Source of the DNA: 0-14-0-20-45-22 sp041645495
GTDB lineage: Bacteria; Fidelibacterota; UBA2242
Assembly (NCBI GenBank): GCA_041645495.1
Contig: JBAZPZ010000089.1
Coordinates: forward strand, 1 to 8,189
Length of the DNA stretch: 8,189 nt
Direction of reading: 5' to 3'
Shown here: positions 1 to 6,934 of the stretch, piece by piece
How the letters are laid out: each line of letters opens with the position of its first letter
Numbering within the stretch: position 1 is the first letter of the stretch
The notes under the pieces: generated by a model
What the model was told of the DNA's origin: nothing
The model's database searches: none
Seen by the model: only the letters and a program-made list of their open reading frames with translations
Position numbers and translations under genes: made by a program

Positions 1-1912
1 CGAGGATATTGATCGATGAACCCGGCAGAACATCGACGCTATAGATCGCCTCGCTGGAAAGACTACCAGCAATTTGCTGATTGAGTTTGATCTCATTGCC
101 GATGATGTCAACACTTCCCGCTTTGTACAGCGCAATCGCCCGGCGCGTTCCCTCGATCAGGTTATTCTTGATCGTGATCGCCCAAGGATAGGATGCCGGA
201 ACAGGCGTGCCGGATTGATAAAAACCGATTGCCTGCGCATTTTGACAAACTCCCGTGAAATTGGAACTGATGTGATTGTTCTCGATCAGGATGTTGTTCG
301 GGATGCGATCAACCGTATCCTGATTCCGGGAACGAATCTGGAGTGCAGATACCATCAAGTTTCCGGATGTGCTAACGCCCTGCGCTTGATAGTAAAGGTT
401 ACAGTTCTTGATCGTTACGTTTGCAACGTCGCCGACCAATACCATCGGAAATCCATTCCGAACTGAAGTTGTCAGATTTTGAATCGTCAGATCGCGGGTC
501 GTTCCGCCAACCGTGTTCGATCCATCGATAACGATATTCCGGGTCGGGCGAATATCCGGCCAGTTGATATGATGACTGGTCGTGCCCAATTCCGGAATAC
601 CGATGATGAACGCTCCGGAAGGACCGTCCGTTGCATCAGCAGGATAAGCAAGATTGATCTTCGGCTGAACGCCCGTGTACGGTTTAATTGTAATCGTAAA
701 TTCGCCCGGATCGACAGCCAATCCGAGGAATCCCAACGCCACCGTATTCGGCTCATCGATGTCGCTGGTAATGTACAGGTTGACATTGCCAATGATCTTC
801 TGCTTATTCAAACCGTCAAACGCAGGCTTGAGACTGGCAAAGTGCGGATTTGCGCTACCCGGAGCGGTGCCGAGGGCGCCAACATAGTAATCGCCAGCCA
901 TATATTGCGGATCGATTACATAAGCGCCGTAGCCGTTGTTCGTCGAAAGGACATAAACGGTGAACGTGCCGTCTCCGTTGTCCTTAAAATCCACATCGCC
1001 GACGCCGTTGGTATTGGCGTTCAGACGCTGGCTTGGTGTGATCGCATAGGTTTCGGCTTTCGTCGGATCGCCCATCGGAACCTTCACGATACGGGCATTC
1101 TCGTTTCCTGTTCCATACTGATGTGTCAGGAAAAATTCACAACCATTGATCGTCCCAAAATACCTAATCGCCGATGAACCGGTCGCAACGACCGAACCCG
1201 GAATCGTACCTTTCAGTGTACCATCGGCATTGAATTTCATCGCGCTCCGCCCTCCGGCATTCCAATAGAAACTGCCATCTGGCAAGGGCCCTATCGATGC
1301 GCTCCCAGACACATCAACTGCTCCCATATCGAGCGTGATGACGGTCGGCGTGAAAGTCGCACCATTATCCGCAGTCGTGAATTTATACACTTTCTTCTGT
1401 CCGGCTGTGGATGAAGCCGCCCAGATGATCAGCGAATTATCGATCGCGGAACCCGTAACCGTGAACTTATCGCCTAACCGGATGCCTTTGTTAATGTAAT
1501 TGACTACAAGAACAGGTGGCAAAGTATCGGCAGTCCACTTATAAACGCGGAAAAGAGTATCGGCAGTCGTGCCAAGACACAAATTTCCGACATAAAGAAT
1601 ACCATCGGCGGATACGCCGGCATCGTTCAGGGTGTAGGTCCCCAGACTCATGCCGTATGTATTCATTTGTCCGACGGTATCACCGGTAGCCGCGTCTAAT
1701 TTATAGACAAAGTTACCGCCATTGCGGGTGACAACGTAAAGCCGGTCCTGACCGCCAACCTTCCCGTATGCCAATCCGCGTGTCAAATGCGTTGCGTCAA
1801 ACCATCCCGGCATCGTACCGTTGACTGCGGTCTTTTCCCACAGAACGGTCATCTGCCCGAAGGCCGTCGTCACGCAAAGCAACAACAGCAAAAACATGCA
1901 CAACTTTTTCAT
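1..1912 (-). CDS. Secreted protein with propeller-like N-terminal half and C-terminal beta-helix repeats (3' end outside window)
   Basis: The reading frame is open from ATG at 1912-1910 to the left edge (637 codons, no stop), which I checked by translating the whole stretch. Residues 1-19 are a classic Sec signal peptide (MKK, then a Leu-rich core ending at AFG-Q). Residues about 20-350 have repeated short strands such as GQDRLYVVTRNGG, LDAATGDTVG and ADGILYVGNLC, which look like beta-propeller blades; the style resembles DUF4623-type proteins, a tentative memory-based match. From about residue 358 a linker (ASLKPAFDGLN, then NVNLYITSDIDE) leads into right-handed beta-helix repeats at about 458-637. 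Such proteins are exported and often bind or cleave polysaccharides, but no catalytic residues are evident, so no activity is claimed. It is the last gene seen in the operon, 33 nt after the PorV-like gene. The missing C-terminus may carry a sorting domain. Confidence 0.9.
   Translation of the reverse strand, partial: MKKLCMFLLLLLCVTTAFGQMTVLWEKTAVNGTMPGWFDATHLTRGLAYGKVGGQDRLYVVTRNGGNFVYKLDAATGDTVGQMNTYGMSLGTYTLNDAGVSADGILYVGNLCLGTTADTLFRVYKWTADTLPPVLVVNYINKGIRLGDKFTVTGSAIDNSLIIWAASSTAGQKKVYKFTTADNGATFTPTVITLDMGAVDVSGSASIGPLPDGSFYWNAGGRSAMKFNADGTLKGTIPGSVVATGSSAIRYFGTINGCEFFLTHQYGTGNENARIVKVPMGDPTKAETYAITPSQRLNANTNGVGDVDFKDNGDGTFTVYVLSTNNGYGAYVIDPQYMAGDYYVGALGTAPGSANPHFASLKPAFDGLNKQKIIGNVNLYITSDIDEPNTVALGFLGLAVDPGEFTITIKPYTGVQPKINLAYPADATDGPSGAFIIGIPELGTTSHHINWPDIRPTRNIVIDGSNTVGGTTRDLTIQNLTTSVRNGFPMVLVGDVANVTIKNCNLYYQAQGVSTSGNLMVSALQIRSRNQDTVDRIPNNILIENNHISSNFTGVCQNAQAIGFYQSGTPVPASYPWAITIKNNLIEGTRRAIALYKAGSVDIIGNEIKLNQQIAGSLSSEAIYSVDVLPGSSINIL
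2..541 (-). repeat. Parallel beta-helix (PbH1-type) repeat region in the secreted protein
   Basis: Residues about 458-637 show a recurring pattern of alternating hydrophobic residues followed by Asn: NIVIDGSNTV (459), DLTIQNLTT, NVTIKNCNLYY (498), NILIENNHIS (540), AITIKNNLIEG (578) and SVDIIGNEIKL (600). Spacing between repeats is roughly 20-40 residues, with longer loops in between. This is the usual look of a right-handed parallel beta-helix with an Asn ladder. It continues past the left edge, so the number of coils is unknown. Confidence 0.8.
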
Positions 1913-1919
1913 ACACTTT

Positions 1920-1924
1920 CTCCT
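1920..1924 (-). promoter_or_regulatory. Shine-Dalgarno site for the beta-helix protein gene
   Basis: On the minus strand the sequence AGGAG lies 7 nt before the ATG at 1912, in a purine-rich run (AAAAAAAGGAGAAAG). This supports the chosen start. It sits in the 33-nt gap 1913-1945 after the PorV-like gene; the gap shows no convincing promoter or terminator, so the downstream gene is probably read from the same transcript. Confidence 0.8.
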
Positions 1925-1945
1925 TTTTTTGGTTAACCACAATTG

Positions 1946-2962
1946 TTAAAAACCCACACTAATCGCGGTCGTCTGGACATTTCCAAACAGACCGAATTCC
2001 TGATACGATAAATCAATATTCAGATCGACATAAGAGACCGGGGCGTTCAACCCGATTCCCAATGTCAGTCCGTTTTCCTGATCTTTTCTAAAAAGAGATT
2101 GATAACCGGCGCGAATGTCCAATATTCGCATGAGCGTCAATTGAGCGCCGAGATTGATCGTCTCACTGTTGTCCGTCGGTCGCATAGCGTCAGCGGCTAA
2201 TGTTAATTTGATATTTTTTTTATTCAGTACAGGCATCATGGCGCCGACGCTGAATGTCAGCGGAATCGGCCACTTATCCGTTTTTAACTTGGCAACGATC
2301 GTCTCGTTATTTCCAAGATTGTCGGGATCGAGATCAATTCTATATATCAGATCGCGTCCGTCCATTATCAACTCGCCCCCGAAATTCCGCATGCTCGCTC
2401 CAATCTGCAGTCCGTTGAACTGCGAGATGAAAAGTAGTCCGAGGTCGAGCGCAAACAGATTCGACGATTCGTGCCAGATTTTTTGCTGAATATATTTGAC
2501 GCTTCCGCCGATCGAAAAGCGGTCGGTAAGATTTCGGGCGTAGGATAAACCGAACGCCAGATCGTTAGCTTCCCAGTATTCGCCGGTGCCTTCCGGCTGA
2601 TCCACGGTTGTTACTTTTTCGCGACTGCCATAATCGAGGTTGTTAAAGCAAACGCCGATGGCGTCCGCAGACGTAATCATGAATTGGGCGCCGATCCATT
2701 GATGTTTGGTGTCCACCAACCAATTCGTCTGAGATGCGTACACTTGGTTCTTCTTCGTGCGGGAGATTGCGCCCGGGTTCCAAAACAGTGCCGTCGGATC
2801 GTCCGAAACGGCTGTAAACGCACCACCCATGGCGATCGCCTTGCCACCGACCGGTATCATCAGAAATTGTCCGGCGGCTGTCCCGACCTTGTCTTGCGCA
2901 AAGCTGAAAACGGTTCCGAGAGAGAGAATCACTGCAACAGATAATATTAATGTCTTCTTCAT
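1946..2962 (-). CDS. PorV/PorQ-family outer-membrane beta-barrel protein
   Basis: This 338-residue protein has a signal peptide (MKKTLILSV, hydrophobic core, likely cut near SFA-Q at 22-23). Just after it, at residues 31-64, comes the hallmark N-terminal block of the PorV/PorQ (UPF0164, FadL-like) family, including PVGGKAIAMGGAFTAVSDD and ALFWNPG. The rest is alternating amphipathic strands with Gly/aromatic turns, ending in a C-terminal Phe (SVGF), the usual signal for outer-membrane barrel assembly. Length fits the family. In Bacteroidetes PorV is a type IX secretion component that shuttles cargo from the translocon to the attachment complex, while PorQ has related roles; many family members in other phyla are uncharacterised. 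It follows the large sorting-domain protein by 9 nt, suggesting a linked function. I cannot tell PorV from PorQ or from a plain FadL-type channel, so no symbol is given. A GTG two codons upstream (2968) is a less likely start. Confidence 0.9.
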   Translation of the reverse strand: MKKTLILSVAVILSLGTVFSFAQDKVGTAAGQFLMIPVGGKAIAMGGAFTAVSDDPTALFWNPGAISRTKKNQVYASQTNWLVDTKHQWIGAQFMITSADAIGVCFNNLDYGSREKVTTVDQPEGTGEYWEANDLAFGLSYARNLTDRFSIGGSVKYIQQKIWHESSNLFALDLGLLFISQFNGLQIGASMRNFGGELIMDGRDLIYRIDLDPDNLGNNETIVAKLKTDKWPIPLTFSVGAMMPVLNKKNIKLTLAADAMRPTDNSETINLGAQLTLMRILDIRAGYQSLFRKDQENGLTLGIGLNAPVSYVDLNIDLSYQEFGLFGNVQTTAISVGF

Positions 2963-2969
2963 CGCCACA

Positions 2970-2973
2970 CCCT
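2970..2973 (-). promoter_or_regulatory. Shine-Dalgarno site for the PorV-like gene, overlapping the upstream stop codon
   Basis: The minus strand reads AAG TAG GGTGTGGCG ATG. AGGG (2973-2970) is 7 nt from the ATG at 2962 but only 1 nt from the GTG at 2968, so it favours ATG. The site shares bases with the TAG stop (2974-2972) of the large upstream gene, so ribosomes ending there are placed to restart: probable translational coupling. Confidence 0.7.
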
Positions 2974-5900
2974 ACTTAATAACAGCCAGTTTGCCGGATT
3001 TCTTCCCGACTTCCGATTCGACTATATAAAAATAGACGCCGAATGCAACATCGAGATTTTCCTTGGTTTTCAGATTCCATGCGAGTGTTCCGTCGTGAAT
3101 GTTGCCGCCATGATTCAGCGTGATGATGTGCGCACCCGCCGAAGTGAAAATATGTACTTTGGCGTCGGTCGGCAATTTCCGGAATTCGATTCGCCGCTCA
3201 CCGCGTCCGCTCGTGATCGATGGCGGCAGTGGTGCTTCCATGTTGTTCGCAACCACATACGGATTCGGTACAACCTGAATCTCATCCAATTGATCCTTCG
3301 CAGACTTCTTGTCAACGGTCGGAACCTGTGTCGTAAACTCGAACACATCCGCTTTCCGGTATGGAATGGACGTCTCGATATGCAATTTATCGCCGGACTT
3401 GAATGTCGGCGGAGTCGAGGCTTTTGATGTAAATTTCATCACCCAAGAATATTGGTACGAACTGTCGGGACACAGTAAAAAGGTCTCGATCAATCCGTTC
3501 TTTTTGAATTCGTAGATTCCTGTCGTCTTGTTTTTCAGCACGCCGGAATAAGTAAAAGGCACATCGACCGAATCGACCAAATCGACGATCTTGAAGTTTA
3601 CTTTCTTGAGTTCGATGATTCCGAGCTGAATGAGCATGTTCAACGTCGCTTCGCTGGTACCTTTATTTAAAAAACGAATCAGGTTTTTATTGTACGTATA
3701 AAGAATCTGATTCGTATCGCCGATTTGGATTTCATACCGCGACGGATAAGCGACGCCGGTCAGAATCGTTCCATCCGGCAGACTCGACTGGTCGGTTTTG
3801 AACGAATAATCCATGACGCCGTCGCTCGTTTCCCAATAGCAAAGCGAATCGACTTTGGTAACCGACCACCGGTTATCGAACTTCATCTGAATACCGTCGA
3901 AAATATCCGCGTCCAACGCCTCTGAGACATAAGGGCTTCTGAGAATATTCGGACTTTTATAGACCGGATAATAGCGATACTTTATCGTAAAGTCGCCGGG
4001 TTCCAAAGAACCGGAGGGTAAAATTCGGATTTTCCCGCGTGTGGAATCGATCTCGAATTCATCCAATGATAAATAGGTCGACGGTGCAGAAATATTCGAA
4101 ATCAGAATACTGCTCGTCAATAGATGACGTTTAGTAAGATAAACGAAACTCGTATCCAGCGTGATGTTCTCCTCCACTCCAGTCAGATCGAGAACCGAGT
4201 AGGTCGTCGTAATCGGCGCATATTCCTGCGGATCTTTCCATTCGAAATTCGGTTCTCCGACATCCGGTAAACCGTTATTCTTCGTTGCAGTCGGATTCTC
4301 GATGCCCCCGGTGTCGTCTGTTAGCGGATTCCAGTCGCCGTCGTTATCGACACCGTCCGTGCGGCAATCGGAAAAAGTCACGCGGTATGTATGTCCATTA
4401 ACACAGGTTTCATCCACCAAATCATACTGGATTCCACCATTCGCAGGTCCGGCCAAATGTTCCAGCGTCTGATCGCTGTTAAGCGGATCGAATCCGGCAA
4501 CTTTCGTTCCGGGACGGACGACGACCGTGTTGACATCCGTGATGATCTCGCCGTTGGATTGTATCGAGATGAATTTGGTGTTTTCTGACGGATAAATATC
4601 GTCTTCCGAACTTCCTTTATCGTACGCGACGACCGCATAATAATACCGCCTGCCGTTTTCGACATCTTCATCGACAAAAGAGTGAACGAGTCCGTTATCC
4701 GTTCCGAGATTGAACGTGTAACCGGCCGCTTCCTGAAAGAGGTCGGCGCTTGGTTGAAATACGCCCTTGACTCCGTCGATTTTGTCGTATTGAGCCAACA
4801 CCTTATATCCGGTAAGAGCACCGTTCACATCGGTGATAACGCGAACGTCGTTAAAATCGGGATCGGTCGCCTTGTAGATTTTGTATCCTTCAAAATCCAT
4901 TTCCTTCGTCACGGGATCGATGCTTGCTTCCGATGTCCTATCCCAGTAAAGCGTCACTTTTCCGTCGCCGGCGACCGCTCGGACGTTCGGTTTGTCCGGC
5001 GGCTGAGGAAATCTATAATCGCTGTCATAGATTTTTTGAACGGTTTCGCGATTCTTCAGCAAATCGGTCAGATCATGCCCATACACCAGCGCCAGTGAAA
5101 ATCTCTCGGTATCCCCGGCTCGCAGAGGAAAATAACCGGAGCCGTAAAGAAAATCGCCATCTTCGCCAGCAATCGGTTTACCGTTTTGGATACTGGATGG
5201 CACGTCAAAATATCCGGGTTTTAACCAATCCCAGAGCTTTTCATCATCAGCCATGGGATAATCGTTGGCAGGCGTAAAATAATTAAAACTGGTTAGTCCA
5301 ATCTGGTCGGATTCATCGACGTCGGTGATATCGAAATTCGGTTCCTGCAAGGTTGGTTTTCCGTCGCTTTCACCATAGTCATACGTTCCCACTTTCCCGT
5401 CCGCACCAACGTCGTCGAATGCCGCATTCCAGTCACCGTCGTTATCGATGCCGTCATCGCGTCGTTCGTCGATCAGCGGATCGCCAACGCCCTGACCGGT
5501 AATAAAATTAATGTGAGCAACCGGGTTCAGCGTATCGAACAGAACAATGCCGTTCTGATCAACTCGCCGTTGACGATAATGAAGCAGGTAATTTTCATCG
5601 ATCAAACCGTCGAGATCGTTGTCGATTCCGTCGTAAACGTTCGGATTGATCGAACCGTCTGCCAGCATATTTCCTTCAATAAGTTTGGTCTTGCCGGCGA
5701 TGAGTTTGATCGTCGCGCCGCGAGTCGAGATCAGTGTCGTATCTTTCGTGATTGTAAGAGTTGACCGACCATAATTCTGGTCAATTACAACAACTTCATC
5801 GCCAATATCGTACATTACCGAATCGAAATCCGTCGTCTCAAAGTAAGGCGCTGTAAAGATCAGCGTCGAGCTCACCGGTTGTGCGTCGAGATTGTTATCG

Positions 5901-6922
5901 CCGTCATTATCGATGCCGTCATACGGATTACCCGGACTTTCCAAAAAGGCGTAACCAACCAATCCAACCGCGCCTTGCCACTTCGGATTTCGCCGGTTGT
6001 TGTTGGGATAATCGCCCGTGTAAGTCAAATCGCGCTGAACGTCAAAAAAGGAATAATCGTCGTCATATTCCTGTGGCGAATCGTCAGTTCCCGTCACGCC
6101 GTTGTACGTTCCGGCGACCATGCCGTAGACGACTTTATCGTAGTTTGTCGTGCTGTTATTTGTGATTTCATATAGCCAGAAGATTACATCGGCGGCGAGA
6201 AATTGCTGCCACTGCATTCCGCGGACCTTCACTTCCAAGCCAAGGCCGTTTCGAGTTAGGTTAGTCGAATCCGGTTTAAAATGGACGCCGCGTCTGAGCG
6301 GATTGCTCCGGATGACAACGTTATTCGACGAGGAATCGTTGAACTCAGCATCGTTGTTGTCGTCCATGACGTAATAACTTTCCTGATCGGCATTCGTGAC
6401 GCCTTTCCCGAAGAACCCGTTCCACTGCCCGGGCCACCCGGCATCGTCAGGATCGCTCGTCTTGTCCGGCCAACTCGACGGCCATGAAGTCGGATCTGTG
6501 CTCATTGCCACTTTTTCACCGGTCTCGTTGAAATATCCGGAAACGGGTTCGAATGTCCACTGTACGCCGGCACGGGATTCTTCGCGGGCGGTAGCCGGTC
6601 TGTCGACCGGACAAACAACGACGCTGTGAAAAGTGATGTTCGTATCGAGGCCTTTGTCGTGATACCAGACTTCAGCGCCGACGATCGGACTCACATCGCC
6701 GATGTAACCGTTCGTGTCATAAATCCAGGCGCCACGCGGTCCTTTTTGGGCAGGTTGACCAATAACGCCCCAGTTACCGAATACAGTTCTGACTAAATTA
6801 GCGTTATGGATTCCGGTTCTCCGGTAAAGTCGCCCGCTGTTAGACGTTTGGCTGAATAAAACGCCGAAGGAAAATGCAACCATCGACGTCAAACAGATGA
6901 ATTTAGATGAGATCTTTTTCAT
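2972..6922 (-). CDS. Large secreted multidomain protein with DGIDNDGD motifs, FN3-like domain and C-terminal sorting-type domain
   Basis: The product is 1316 residues. Residues 1-25 form a signal peptide (MKKISSKF, hydrophobic stretch, cut near LFSQ-T). The N-terminal region (about 30-330) carries phrases such as FGNWGVIGQP and GPRGAWIYDTNGYIGDVSP, which I associate with large uncharacterised surface proteins of FCB-type candidate phyla; it matches no domain I can name. Acidic DG(I/V)DND motifs start at 335, 431, 490 and 856. A fibronectin-III-like domain spans about 644-790 (KVTLYW, GYKIYK, RYYYAVVAYD). Residues 1216-1316 resemble a type IX or FlgD-like C-terminal domain. Cysteines are few (10, 104, 840, 853, 1028, 1151); 840 and 853 could pair. 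The ATG overlaps the receptor's TGA by 4 nt, and GAGG lies 8 nt upstream. The role is probably surface-attached or released, partnered with receptor or PorV-like barrel. No enzyme motif was found. Confidence 0.92.
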   Translation of the reverse strand: MKKISSKFICLTSMVAFSFGVLFSQTSNSGRLYRRTGIHNANLVRTVFGNWGVIGQPAQKGPRGAWIYDTNGYIGDVSPIVGAEVWYHDKGLDTNITFHSVVVCPVDRPATAREESRAGVQWTFEPVSGYFNETGEKVAMSTDPTSWPSSWPDKTSDPDDAGWPGQWNGFFGKGVTNADQESYYVMDDNNDAEFNDSSSNNVVIRSNPLRRGVHFKPDSTNLTRNGLGLEVKVRGMQWQQFLAADVIFWLYEITNNSTTNYDKVVYGMVAGTYNGVTGTDDSPQEYDDDYSFFDVQRDLTYTGDYPNNNRRNPKWQGAVGLVGYAFLESPGNPYDGIDNDGDNNLDAQPVSSTLIFTAPYFETTDFDSVMYDIGDEVVVIDQNYGRSTLTITKDTTLISTRGATIKLIAGKTKLIEGNMLADGSINPNVYDGIDNDLDGLIDENYLLHYRQRRVDQNGIVLFDTLNPVAHINFITGQGVGDPLIDERRDDGIDNDGDWNAAFDDVGADGKVGTYDYGESDGKPTLQEPNFDITDVDESDQIGLTSFNYFTPANDYPMADDEKLWDWLKPGYFDVPSSIQNGKPIAGEDGDFLYGSGYFPLRAGDTERFSLALVYGHDLTDLLKNRETVQKIYDSDYRFPQPPDKPNVRAVAGDGKVTLYWDRTSEASIDPVTKEMDFEGYKIYKATDPDFNDVRVITDVNGALTGYKVLAQYDKIDGVKGVFQPSADLFQEAAGYTFNLGTDNGLVHSFVDEDVENGRRYYYAVVAYDKGSSEDDIYPSENTKFISIQSNGEIITDVNTVVVRPGTKVAGFDPLNSDQTLEHLAGPANGGIQYDLVDETCVNGHTYRVTFSDCRTDGVDNDGDWNPLTDDTGGIENPTATKNNGLPDVGEPNFEWKDPQEYAPITTTYSVLDLTGVEENITLDTSFVYLTKRHLLTSSILISNISAPSTYLSLDEFEIDSTRGKIRILPSGSLEPGDFTIKYRYYPVYKSPNILRSPYVSEALDADIFDGIQMKFDNRWSVTKVDSLCYWETSDGVMDYSFKTDQSSLPDGTILTGVAYPSRYEIQIGDTNQILYTYNKNLIRFLNKGTSEATLNMLIQLGIIELKKVNFKIVDLVDSVDVPFTYSGVLKNKTTGIYEFKKNGLIETFLLCPDSSYQYSWVMKFTSKASTPPTFKSGDKLHIETSIPYRKADVFEFTTQVPTVDKKSAKDQLDEIQVVPNPYVVANNMEAPLPPSITSGRGERRIEFRKLPTDAKVHIFTSAGAHIITLNHGGNIHDGTLAWNLKTKENLDVAFGVYFYIVESEVGKKSGKLAVIK
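2975..3277 (-). other. C-terminal sorting-type (type IX / FlgD-Ig-like) domain of the large protein
   Basis: Residues 1216-1316 begin with VVPNPYVV, continue with RIEFRKLPTDAKVHIFTSAG, a LAWNL segment and FGVYFYIVES, and finish with KKSGKLAVIK at the very C-terminus. This order (PNPY, strand-rich IFTxxG, W, GVYFY, GKxxxIK) is that of type A sorting domains and of the related FlgD Ig-like fold. In type IX systems the domain is recognised by the secretion machinery, in which PorV acts, and is removed during attachment. Whether this organism has a full type IX system cannot be seen here. Confidence 0.75.
4244..4357 (-). repeat. DGVDNDGD module, copy 4, with trailing EPNF block
   Basis: Residues 856-893 start with TDGVDNDGDWNP, pass through an acidic DD-TGG stretch and end in DVGEPNF. 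The same order occurs in the copy at 5333-5455: DNDGDWN, then DD, a Gly/Asp-rich spacer, then EPNF. The two modules are therefore probably an internal duplication, separated by about 330 residues that include the FN3-like domain. The DxDxDG-like spacing suggests calcium binding. Confidence 0.75.
4553..4993 (-). other. Fibronectin type III-like domain in the large protein
   Basis: Residues about 644-790 start with KPNVRAVAGDGKVTLYWDRT, followed by FEGYKIYKATDP and, after a long insertion, VENGRRYYYAVVAYDKGS. The conserved W of strand B, the GYxIY strand and the YYYAVVAYD strand are the usual FN3 landmarks. The domain is longer than the typical 90 residues because of an insertion at about 690-745. 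FN3 domains in secreted bacterial proteins act as spacers or carbohydrate- or protein-binding modules. Confidence 0.7.
5333..5455 (-). repeat. DGIDNDGD module, copy 3, with trailing EPNF block
   Basis: Residues 490-530 contain DGIDNDGDWN, then FDDVGADGKVG, YDYGESDGKP and EPNF, followed by DITDVDESDQIGLTSF. The Asp/Gly spacing resembles calcium-binding thrombospondin type 3 or EF-loop repeats. It is the longer of two related modules in this protein. Confidence 0.75.
5594..5632 (-). repeat. DGIDNDLDG motif, copy 2
   Basis: Residues 431-443 read DGIDNDLDGLIDE. This is the compact form of the motif, like the DGxDNDxDGxxDE repeats seen in many secreted bacterial proteins, and is a probable calcium-binding loop. 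It lacks the trailing EPNF block of copies 3 and 4. Confidence 0.75.
5897..5920 (-). repeat. DGIDNDGD motif, copy 1
   Basis: Residues 335-342 read DGIDNDGD and are followed by NNLDAQ. It is the first of four such motifs, and the underlying DNA is similar to that of copy 3, including a common GTC-ATTATCGATGCCGTC-like stretch on the plus strand. Confidence 0.75.
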
Positions 6923-6934
6923 AGACTAAACCTC
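6919..6934 (-). promoter_or_regulatory. ATGA stop-start overlap and internal Shine-Dalgarno of the large protein gene
   Basis: The receptor ends in CTA TGA and the next gene begins at ATG, sharing the four bases ATGA (6922-6919). A GAGG (6934-6931) within the last receptor codons lies 8 nt before that ATG. This is a standard arrangement for termination-reinitiation coupling and suggests that the two proteins are made in linked amounts. Confidence 0.85.

Noticed and set aside
479..1177. A 232-codon plus-strand frame opposite the beta-helix protein gene
   Set aside because: Its protein is Arg/Ile-rich with no domain, signal or Shine-Dalgarno support, while the minus strand in the same stretch encodes a clear exported protein.
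1933..1949. Inverted repeat TTAAC-N7-GTTAA near the T-run in the gap before the beta-helix gene
   Set aside because: The stem is only 5 bp and AT-rich, and on the transcribed strand the neighbouring T-run becomes an A-run, so it cannot be an intrinsic terminator.
2963..2968. GTG at 2968 as the start of the PorV-like gene
   Set aside because: The AGGG ribosome site lies only 1 nt away, too close; ATG at 2962 has proper spacing and gives a typical MKK signal-peptide start.
4378..4821. A 147-codon minus-strand frame inside the large gene
   Set aside because: It lies in another frame of the FN3-containing gene and is Arg/Ser-rich without homology; an out-of-frame shadow.
6919..6922. Receptor plus large protein as a SusC/SusD pair
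   Set aside because: The gene order is similar, but the large protein shows no SusD features such as a lipobox Cys or TPR-like helices; it has a plain signal peptide and beta-rich domains.
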